A program made the translations under genes and the position numbers. Source: an uncultured Paracoccaceae bacterium (GTDB lineage Bacteria; Pseudomonadota; Alphaproteobacteria; Rhodobacterales; Rhodobacteraceae). Taken from it: a stretch of 64,000 nt of DNA. Shown one piece after another: positions 57,037-64,000 of this stretch. The notes below the pieces were generated by a model, which worked only from the letters and a program-made list of their open reading frames with translations, was not told the origin of the DNA and ran no database searches. The stretch's first letter is position 1. Each line of letters opens with the position of its first letter. The DNA lies in NCBI GenBank assembly GCA_943787985.1, contig CALSOO010000001.1, forward strand, positions 75,001-139,000. Direction: 5' to 3'.

Positions 57037-58887
57037 TCATTCCTGCGGGATCACACGCAGGCCAAGCTCCATCAACTGGTCCGGCATCGGATCTGACGGG
57101 GCCGACATCATCAGGTCTTCGGCGCGTTGGTTCATCGGGAACAGGATCACGTCGCGCAAGTTGTCCGCATCGGCCAACAGCATCACAATCCGGTCCACGC
57201 CAGCCGCGCAGCCGCCGTGGGGCGGGGCGCCGTACTGGAACGCGTTGACCATGCCGCCAAAGCGCTTTTCGACCTCATCCTTGCCGTAGCCTGCAATCTC
57301 GAAGGCTTTGAACATGATCTCGGGCTTGTGGTTCCGGATCGCGCCAGACACCAATTCGTATCCGTTGCACGCAAGGTCATACTGGTATCCCAAGACTTCG
57401 AGAGGATCGCCATTCAGCGCGTCCATGCCACCCTGAGGCATAGAGAACGGGTTATGCTCAAAGTCGATCTTGCCGGTTTCTTCGTCCTTTTCGTAGATCG
57501 GGAAATCCACAATCCACGCAAAGGCAAAGCGGTTCATATCCGTCAACTTGAGTTCTTCACCGATGACGTTGCGCGCACGCCCAGCCACGCCTTCAAACGC
57601 TTTGGGCTTGCCGCCCAGGAAAAACGCCGCATCGCCAAGGCCAAGGCCCAATTGCTGGCGGATCGCTTCGGTGCGTTCGGGGCCGATGTTCTTGGCCAAG
57701 GGGCCTGCCGCTTCCATGCCGCCCGTCACTTCGCCGGATTTCAGCTTGGCTTGGGCGTCTTTAACAGTGATGCCCATTTCCTGCGCCACAGCGTCTGCCG
57801 TTTTCTCGCGCCAGAAGATGTAACCCATGCCGGGCAGCCCTTCTTTTTGGGCAAAGGCGTTCATGCGGTCACAGAATTTGCGCGAGCCACCTTTCGGGGC
57901 CGGAATGGCGCGGACTTGTGTGCCCTCTTGTTCCAGAAGCTTGGCAAAAATCGCGAAACCGGAGCCAGCGAAATGCTCGGACACGACCTGCATTTTGATC
58001 GGGTTGCGCAAGTCGGGCTTGTCAGAGCCGTACCACAGGGCCGCATCCTTGTAGGAAATCTGCTCCCACACCTGATCGACTTTGCGCCCGCCACCGAACT
58101 CTTCGAAAATGCCGGTCAGCACTGGCTGGATCGTGTCAAACACGTCCTGTTGCTCCACAAAGCTCATCTCGAGGTCGAGCTGGTAGAAATCCGTAGGGGA
58201 GCGGTCGGCGCGCGGGTCTTCGTCGCGGAAACAGGGGGCGATCTGGAAATATTTGTCAAATCCGGACACCATCAACAGCTGTTTGAACTGCTGGGGGGCT
58301 TGGGGCAGGGCGTAAAACTTGCCGGGGTGCAAACGCGATGGCACCAGAAAGTCACGCGCGCCTTCGGGCGACGATGCGGTGATGATCGGTGTCTGAAACT
58401 CGCGGAAATTCTGTTCCCACATCCGTTTGCGCATCGAAGACACAACGTCAGAGCGCAGCATCATGTTGGCTTGCATCTTTTCACGGCGCAGATCGAGGTA
58501 GCGATACTTCAGGCGCGTTTCCTCAGGGTATTCCTGATCGCCAAACACCATCAACGGCAGCTCTGCAGAGGCACCGAGCACCTCAAGGCCGCGCACGAAC
58601 ACTTCGATTTCGCCTGTCGGAATCTTGCTGTTCACCAACTCGGGATCGCGTGCTTTGACCGTGCCATCAATGCGAATGCACCATTCCGAGCGCACTTTTT
58701 CCATGTCCTTGAACACAGGGCTGTCGGGGTCGCACAACACTTGCGTCATCCCGTAATGGTCGCGCAAATCGATGAACAAAATGCCGCCGTGGTCGCGCAC
58801 GCGGTGTACCCAGCCTGAAAGGCGTACGGTATCGCCAACATTGGCGGAGGTCAGATCTGCGCAGGAATGGCTTCGGTAGGCATGCAT
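57037..58887 (-). CDS. aspS: Aspartyl-tRNA synthetase
   Basis: 616 residues from ATG 58887 (M-H-A-Y-R-S-H-S-C). The N-terminal OB anticodon-binding domain has [13 protein letters not shown]. Class II motif 2 reads [10 protein letters not shown] and motif 3 G-V-D-R-I-V-M-L. An inserted GAD domain sits at about 300-410, the mark of the bacterial-type enzyme. The frame is open far upstream (to 59487), but that part is antisense to the SDR gene. It charges tRNA-Asp, and possibly tRNA-Asn in bacteria that use the amidotransferase route. Confidence 0.96.
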   Translation of the reverse strand: MHAYRSHSCADLTSANVGDTVRLSGWVHRVRDHGGILFIDLRDHYGMTQVLCDPDSPVFKDMEKVRSEWCIRIDGTVKARDPELVNSKIPTGEIEVFVRGLEVLGASAELPLMVFGDQEYPEETRLKYRYLDLRREKMQANMMLRSDVVSSMRKRMWEQNFREFQTPIITASSPEGARDFLVPSRLHPGKFYALPQAPQQFKQLLMVSGFDKYFQIAPCFRDEDPRADRSPTDFYQLDLEMSFVEQQDVFDTIQPVLTGIFEEFGGGRKVDQVWEQISYKDAALWYGSDKPDLRNPIKMQVVSEHFAGSGFAIFAKLLEQEGTQVRAIPAPKGGSRKFCDRMNAFAQKEGLPGMGYIFWREKTADAVAQEMGITVKDAQAKLKSGEVTGGMEAAGPLAKNIGPERTEAIRQQLGLGLGDAAFFLGGKPKAFEGVAGRARNVIGEELKLTDMNRFAFAWIVDFPIYEKDEETGKIDFEHNPFSMPQGGMDALNGDPLEVLGYQYDLACNGYELVSGAIRNHKPEIMFKAFEIAGYGKDEVEKRFGGMVNAFQYGAPPHGGCAAGVDRIVMLLADADNLRDVILFPMNQRAEDLMMSAPSDPMPDQLMELGLRVIPQE

Positions 58888-59059
58888 GGTCGGGCCCCTT
58901 TCATGGGTCGAAAACTTGGGCGCAGATACACCGTTCACACAGGGCAAAGTCAAGGTGTTGGGGGGCTTTGATGCGCAATTAGCAAGGCTATTTGACCTTA
59001 GGTCGTGGTTCACATTCAATTTGCATTGGCTAGCATGGCTGAAACGAAAAGGGGACAGC

Positions 59060-59893
59060 ATGTCGATCATCGGGGATATTGCCGGAAAAACGGCCTTTGT
59101 AACGGGCGGGGCATCGGGCATCGGGCTGGAAATCGGACGAATGCTGATGGAGCAGGGGGCAAACGTGATGCTCGCGGATATGGTTCCAGAGCGTCTCAAA
59201 GCGGTCAAGGCGGACCTTGGCAATGTCGAAACAGTCTTGTGCGATGTGGCCGATGCCTGTTCGCTCAAAGCGGCGGCCAAAACCACGATCGAGACTTTTG
59301 GAAAAGTGCACATCGTGGTGAACAACGCAGGCGTTTCCCTTGGGCACACCCCCGGTGACACGCCGTTGGAGGACTGGCAGTGGCTGGTTGATATCAACCT
59401 TATGGGGGTCATCAACGGGATCGAGATTTTCACGCCTTTGATCAAATCCCACGGCGAAGGGGGGTATTTTGTGAACACTGCTTCCATGTCAGGGCATCTG
59501 GCGACACCGCAATTGGGGGCCTACACCGCGACCAAATTCGCTGTGGTCGGGCTGTCGGAAAGCCTGCGCATGGACCTTGAGCCGCAAGGCATCGGGGTGT
59601 CCGTGTTGTGTCCGGGCTGGGTGAAAACCGACATCAACAAAGCCCATGAGGGGCGCCCCTCCGGCGTTGAGGACGACGAGCAACCCTCGGAGGCGATGCA
59701 AATGGTGACCGAAGCGGTCGACAACGGCCTGTCTCCAAGGTTCGTTGCAGAGTGGACGGTCGAATGTATGAAAGCAGGCCGATTTTACATCTTTACGCAC
59801 CCGTCGATGCGCCGCTGGGTGCAGAAACGGGCAGCGATGGTGGATGCTGATTACGCCGCCATCGAAAACGACCCACGGTTCCAGGGCAGGTAA
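59060..59893 (+). CDS. Short-chain dehydrogenase/reductase
   Basis: 277 residues from ATG 59060, behind AAAAGGGG. Classical [11 protein letters not shown] (NAD(P) site), N-N-A-G, catalytic S in N-T-A-S-M-S-G, and Y-T-A-T-K (YxxxK). The extended C-terminus with [10 protein letters not shown] and F-I-F-T-H-P-S-M-R is seen in a roseobacter/mycobacterial subgroup. Substrate unknown. Confidence 0.9.
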   Translation: MSIIGDIAGKTAFVTGGASGIGLEIGRMLMEQGANVMLADMVPERLKAVKADLGNVETVLCDVADACSLKAAAKTTIETFGKVHIVVNNAGVSLGHTPGDTPLEDWQWLVDINLMGVINGIEIFTPLIKSHGEGGYFVNTASMSGHLATPQLGAYTATKFAVVGLSESLRMDLEPQGIGVSVLCPGWVKTDINKAHEGRPSGVEDDEQPSEAMQMVTEAVDNGLSPRFVAEWTVECMKAGRFYIFTHPSMRRWVQKRAAMVDADYAAIENDPRFQGR

Positions 59894-60604
59894 AGCGCAG
59901 GCTTTGATCGGGCCCACAGTAGAGCGCCCTCACGTAGTCGTTCTATGTAAGTTTGGATTGTGTTGGATCTTTGGAAAGAAGTTGAAATCCATAACCTCAA
60001 GGGAGGTTTGGTGAAACAGTGAAGGCGAGCTAGATACCCTGATTAAATTTATATATTACAGATACTTATATCGTAATGATCACAGCAGAGATTTTAAGTT
60101 TTGTATCCCATAGCAAGGTCGGGTTGTCGCATTAATACCTGTTGAAACTGCGTTGGTATCAGGGTGCCGAATATGGGTTGATGCTGCTAATACCGCGCGT
60201 AGCAAAGCCTTTTTCAAACTTTTGGGGTGTTATAAGACGGTCGTCCAAAAGACCGCCGATAGGCCCTTTGGTTAAAATGCGGGGGAAGCAAGGATTGCCT
60301 GCTCGCTCCTGCGAAATGGTCGAAACTAGTGGGCTAAATGAGGGCCTTACTCTCACAGTTACTCTCCCGTTCATTTCAAGAAAATGGACTAAGTTCATCT
60401 TTGCCGCGTCAGAGATTTTCGTGGAAACCTCCCTGTAAATCTTGAAGACCGACATTGACGTGGACGATGCGTTGGAACCAATTTTTGTCGGTTTAAGTTT
60501 GACAGTCAGGAATATCTTTTTATTGTTATGAAACACTAGTGACGCCAGATTCTCATGAACGAGGCGATGTTCGACGATTTTTTCTGACTGGGAGTCTTTG
60601 GATC
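59894..60604. other. 710-bp AT-rich stretch without an assigned gene
   Basis: Two overlapping frames of about 100-125 codons (60142-60438 plus strand, 60159-60536 minus strand) exist but neither has a ribosome site or motif I recognise. GC is clearly below that of aspS or the SDR. May contain regulatory DNA of the AraC-type gene or a decayed insert. Confidence 0.4.
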
Positions 60605-61627
60605 ATGGGACGTAGAGAAGCTGATTTTCAATATTCAGAACAGATTGGAAGTGTGTCCAAAGGTTCGTCAAATGTACGAGAATTCGAGATTTATGTTTCG
60701 CACGGCTTTTGTGATTTCGAGTACGCACAGATTTGTCATACGCTGAAACTTGCCAACACATTGCTTGCTAAACCTCTATTTGTTTGGCGCAATGTATCAC
60801 ACTCGCCAGGCTTCGTACGAAGCGGGAACGATATCATCGTTGAAGCTGCGCATCCGTGTGATGATGCAGGAGAGCGCTCGACGACTATTGTTCTTGGAGG
60901 AACAGGGCAGTCTTCCGGAAACTGGATGCGTCAGGTTCGGGTGAAGCAGCGCAAAATGTTACCCGTGGTCTTATTGTCTGATGCAGCAACCACCTACATT
61001 AGACAAACGGGGCCAGCAGGTCGGGTGACTACCCATTGGCGTGACGCTTTGCAGTTGGCCGAAACCGGGTACTATCCAAACCTGAGCAATCGATTTTCCG
61101 AAAAGAGTAATGGCGTAATCACCGCTGCGGGTGGTGCCGCTACGGTCGAATTAATGATCGGCTTGCTCGCCCCGTTTTTGACGTCTGCCCAAATTGCAGA
61201 GCTTGGAAATCGTCTGTTGCTCAACACGATCCGCAAAAGTGATGCTGAACAACCCAAGTGTATTGCTGACAACCCAAGCTTATTTGATGGACAGATTACG
61301 CATGCGATCCGCGTCATGGAGGGCAATATTGCCGAACCGTTGCAGATTACAGAGTTGGCGGATCAAATCGGAATATCGACCCGCCATCTAGAGCGGGCCT
61401 TTCGAGGCTCTCTGTCTGATACACCTGCACGGTTCTACAAACGGATGAGGGCTAAGCGAGCAAAAGCGATGATCGAAGGGACACTATTGTCATTGATTGA
61501 TATCGCAGTTGCCACAGGATTTGGTTCAACCAATTCCTTGTCCAAGGCGGTGCGCGATGAATACGGAGTTTCGCCGACGAAGATGCGTGATCGTAAGAAC
61601 ATCAGCCTGCTGACGTTCGCCGATTAA
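60605..61627 (+). CDS. AraC-family regulator with GATase1-like N-terminus
   Basis: 340 residues from ATG 60605. Residues about 25-200 are a DJ-1/PfpI-like (GATase1) sensor with T-I-V-L-G-G-T-G-Q-S and A-G-G-A-A-T-V-E-L-M. The last 100 residues form the AraC double HTH: L-Q-I-T-E-L-A-D-Q-I-G-I-S-T-R-H-L-E-R-A-F and S-L-I-D-I-A-V-A-T-G-F-G-S-T-N-S-L-S-K-A. This architecture (GbdR/CdhR type) regulates choline, carnitine and betaine breakdown, which fits the GcvT-type gene downstream. Specific ligand unproven. Confidence 0.85.
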   Translation: MGRREADFQYSEQIGSVSKGSSNVREFEIYVSHGFCDFEYAQICHTLKLANTLLAKPLFVWRNVSHSPGFVRSGNDIIVEAAHPCDDAGERSTTIVLGGTGQSSGNWMRQVRVKQRKMLPVVLLSDAATTYIRQTGPAGRVTTHWRDALQLAETGYYPNLSNRFSEKSNGVITAAGGAATVELMIGLLAPFLTSAQIAELGNRLLLNTIRKSDAEQPKCIADNPSLFDGQITHAIRVMEGNIAEPLQITELADQIGISTRHLERAFRGSLSDTPARFYKRMRAKRAKAMIEGTLLSLIDIAVATGFGSTNSLSKAVRDEYGVSPTKMRDRKNISLLTFAD

Positions 61628-62090
61628 AGCGCCAGACAGCCTATCCCGCAAAAGGCAATTGCCATGCCCAAGACCACGGCCAACACAGCCAGCCATTGAT
61701 CCAATCGACCAACCTGCCCATTCAGCGCAGCCCAACCAACCGACAGAACCGGGTAGGCGCCGACAATCGGGGGCACCAGTCGCTCGGGACCGGTCCTAAA
61801 GCTCTGGTGCAGACCTAAACTATCCACCACATAAAACGCACCACTGATCAGGCAGTACGGATAGGCACGTGCGTTCATGTCCTGCCAGCCGCCGTTGTAG
61901 ATTCTGACGGGTACCAAAATAGGGAGAACGGCTGCCAATACGGTTGTCAGAGCCGGGAGAATCCCGCCGTGTTGCGCGATCTAACGCACGCAAAAATCAT
62001 ACACGCCCGATGCCATTGAGGTGTAAGTCCCCAGGGTCAGAGACAGAAATTCAGGGGTTCTTGCGACTTTGAGGGATAATAATGCATCTC
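61624..62090 (-). pseudogene. Decayed DMT (EamA-type) transporter
   Basis: The frame 61624-61938 ends L-V-P-P-I-V-G-A-Y-P-V-L-S-V-G-W-A-A-L and W-L-A-V-L-A-V-V-L-G-M-A-I-A-F, like the last helices of drug/metabolite transporters. Upstream in the same frame, A-Q-H-G-G-I-L-P-A-L-T-T-V-L is interrupted by a TAG near 61981 after Y-D-F-C-V-R. The 5' half of the gene is missing. Its stop overlaps the AraC stop. Confidence 0.45.
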
Positions 62091-62189
62091 GTGTCCTTAA
62101 ACTTCTTGCGGGGTAGCTTTTCCTAGATATATTCTCAAGATTAAAGTTTTATTCCGCTAGTGCAACTTTCTTGAATGTCGGACCCGACC

Positions 62190-64000
62190 ATGCTTGATGA
62201 AATCTACGCCAAGGTCCAGCCCGGACCACCACGCCCCAGCAAAGTAATTTTGCCCAGTCAGTTCACGCTGCCTCCGGGGATGGAACGCTATAGCGTCGAA
62301 GGGGCAGGGGCGATCCTTGTGCCTGTTGAGGCCGGGGACCAGATCACCATCATCAATGACGAAGGCGGACAACGATGCGAGGTGATTGCAGCCGGTAAGG
62401 CGGGTAAGATAGACGCAGGCATTCTGGACTCGACGTCTAATGGTCAGGCGGACGGGCTGCGGATGCTTTTGACCAGCGATTATGAGTCCCTGCGCGGGTT
62501 GCGCATGGGCTTGGCTTCGCGGGGCATTGATTTGGCGGATGCACCGGCCGTGTGTCTGTTCGGGGCAGGCACTGCAGCCAAAGCCGAGGAAAAATTTAAG
62601 GTGACGCGCAAGGGCAATGTGATAATTGCAGCCCCCGGTGATCCAATGGATATCGAGCGCCAAGATACCTGCACCCCGCTGACCGTGATGCTGCAACGCG
62701 CCGTGATCAAAACCCATCAGAAGTTTGAGGTGCCTGATCCGCTGGCTGATCCTGTCGACGACATTCGCGTTCATACTCAAACCGCCGAGGCGTTCTTTGT
62801 GAAGGCAGGGGATTATATCCAGATCATTGATGTGGATGGTCGACAATGCACAGATTTCGAGTGTTTCAGCGCGCGTAAACTGGACAAGGGCATTGAACAT
62901 GCGTTGGACGTCACGACCACGCGCACCTTGATGGGTCATGCCTACCCGATGCCGGGTCTGCACGCGAAATACTATGACCAAGAGATGTTGCCGCTGGTCG
63001 AGGTTGTTCAGGATACTTGCGGACGCCACGATGCCTTTGCGATGGCCTGCACCGAAAAATATTACAACGACATCGGCTATCCGGGCCATGTGAACTGCTC
63101 GACCAACTTTAACACAGCACTTGACCAATTCGGGGTAGCGCCGCGCCGTGGGTGGATGGCGATTAACTTTTTCTTCAACACCTACTTCGATGAACATGGA
63201 GTCCTATACACGGACGAGCCATGGTCGCGCCCGGGTGACTATGTTTTGCTGCGCGCTCTGACCGATATCGTTTGCGTGTCCTCTGCCTGCCCTGATGACA
63301 CGACGTCAGCCAACGGCTGGAACCCCACTGACATTCATGTGCGCACCTATTCTGGTGTCGAGACCTTCCAACGCGCGGTTGCCTATCGCCCCACACCAGA
63401 ATCCGAGCCCAAAATGACAAAACAGACCGGTTTTCATGACAAGTTTGCTGCGCTGACCCGCAACTTTATCGAATATAACGGCTATTGGCTGGCGAACTGT
63501 TTTGCCGAGACAGGGCCGATTGAAGAATACCATGCCTGTCGCCAGAAGGCTGTCATCCTTGATCTTTCCCCGTTGCGAAAGTTCGAAATTACGGGGCCGG
63601 ATGCGGAGGCGCTCTGCCAATATGTTTTTACCCGCAATATGAAGACGTTGGCCATTGGCGGCGTGGTCTATACGGCCATGTGTTACGAACATGGTGGTAT
63701 GATTGATGATGGCACCGTCTTTCGTCTGGGCAAGGACAACTTCCGCTGGATCGGCGGCAACGACTACGGCGGTGAATGGATCCGTGAACAGGCCGAGAAA
63801 CTGGGTTTGAAAGTTCTTGTACGCTCGTCCACCGACCAGTTGCACAACGTTGCTGTGCAAGGACCCGAGAGCCGGGATTTACTGCGTAAAATTACGTGGA
63901 CTGCGCCCCATAACCCTGAATTTGATCAACTGGGGTGGTTCCGGTTTACGCCCGCGCGTCTGAATGACGAGGGCGGCACACCGTTTGTGTTATCGCGGAC
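62190..64000 (+). CDS. DUF1989 / GcvT-like aminomethyltransferase fusion, 3' end outside window
   Basis: ATG 62190 opens a frame that stays open to the last base (603 codons seen). Residues about 10-400 form a duplicated DUF1989 (urea-carboxylase-associated) region, with Q-R-C-E-V-I-A in the first half and Q-C-T-D-F-E-C-F-S and H-V-N-C-S-T-N-F-N in the second; these Cys/His sites may bind metal. From about 420 on, the tetrahydrofolate-dependent GcvT fold begins: Y-N-G-Y-W-L-A-N, E-Y-H-A-C-R-Q-K-A-V-I-L-D-L-S-P and F-R-W-I-G-G-N-D-Y. Likely a one-carbon demethylase acting on a methylated amine. A long antisense frame (62157-63197) is its shadow. Confidence 0.8.
   Translation, partial: MLDEIYAKVQPGPPRPSKVILPSQFTLPPGMERYSVEGAGAILVPVEAGDQITIINDEGGQRCEVIAAGKAGKIDAGILDSTSNGQADGLRMLLTSDYESLRGLRMGLASRGIDLADAPAVCLFGAGTAAKAEEKFKVTRKGNVIIAAPGDPMDIERQDTCTPLTVMLQRAVIKTHQKFEVPDPLADPVDDIRVHTQTAEAFFVKAGDYIQIIDVDGRQCTDFECFSARKLDKGIEHALDVTTTRTLMGHAYPMPGLHAKYYDQEMLPLVEVVQDTCGRHDAFAMACTEKYYNDIGYPGHVNCSTNFNTALDQFGVAPRRGWMAINFFFNTYFDEHGVLYTDEPWSRPGDYVLLRALTDIVCVSSACPDDTTSANGWNPTDIHVRTYSGVETFQRAVAYRPTPESEPKMTKQTGFHDKFAALTRNFIEYNGYWLANCFAETGPIEEYHACRQKAVILDLSPLRKFEITGPDAEALCQYVFTRNMKTLAIGGVVYTAMCYEHGGMIDDGTVFRLGKDNFRWIGGNDYGGEWIREQAEKLGLKVLVRSSTDQLHNVAVQGPESRDLLRKITWTAPHNPEFDQLGWFRFTPARLNDEGGTPFVLSR

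Noticed and set aside
57127-58818. A 563-codon plus-strand frame
   Set aside because: Antisense to aspS throughout, with no own motif; a known effect of GC-rich third positions.
62157-63197. A 346-codon minus-strand frame
   Set aside because: Antisense to the DUF1989-GcvT gene, whose protein has clear family motifs.

Overview
The window looks like a chromosome segment of a marine alphaproteobacterium of the Rhodobacteraceae (Roseobacter group). Support comes from the 23S rRNA and the 3' end of the 16S-23S spacer, which closely resemble roseobacter sequences as I remember them. It also comes from the gene repertoire: a Hint/RTX secreted protein, an Anbu proteasome operon, paired DUF1501/DUF1800 genes, and a DUF1989-GcvT fusion. 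All family calls are made by eye from motifs; no search was run.

Layout. (1) 1-7097: the end of a glycosyltransferase, then a 23S-5S rRNA pair that has spacer sequence upstream but no 16S gene in view. This is followed by a small secreted protein and a two-gene sugar module, a GDP-sugar epimerase/reductase and a ColD-type 3-dehydratase with a frameshift. The section ends at the initiator tRNA gene (tRNA-fMet). (2) 7098 to about 37679: a mosaic accessory island. The 3' half of tRNA-fMet recurs at 32194-32240 (47 bp) and a 19-bp piece at 37661-37679, as expected when tyrosine-recombinase elements integrate into a tRNA gene. The island carries remains of defence genes: a TerB/membrane/helicase operon, a Lon/BrxL-type fragment with an MIT_C domain, an Mre11-like nuclease fragment, a badly frameshifted Type ISP restriction enzyme, and an intact GmrSD-like enzyme. 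Next comes the core of an integrative element (integrase, HTH/excisionase, VRR-NUC nuclease, HTH protein). A TetR-controlled monooxygenase/hydrolase/acyl-CoA ligase module, IS110 and IS5 transposases, and an APH-like/Cys-cluster protein beside an RTX-Hint exoprotein complete it. Base composition changes sharply between these blocks. (3) About 37.9-59.9 kb: intact, core-like genes: the Anbu operon, murJ, rhomboid-like, trpS, Stealth, HDAC-like, mce, DUF1501/DUF1800, aspS and an SDR. (4) 60.6-64.0 kb: an AraC regulator with a GATase1-like N-terminus, a broken DMT transporter, and a DUF1989-GcvT protein that runs off the window.

Two themes stand out. First, reading-frame damage is almost confined to the accessory region (about 6.7-24.4 kb and 33.0 kb), whereas the 39.5-60 kb block is clean; this means either decay of a mobile island or a local sequence-quality problem. 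Second, several gene arrangements deserve checking: mirrored truncations at about 9150 and 10450, iteron-like 70-75-bp repeats between excisionase and integrase, paired arm-site-like repeats near two attachment sites, and the Cys-cluster/RTX-Hint pair.
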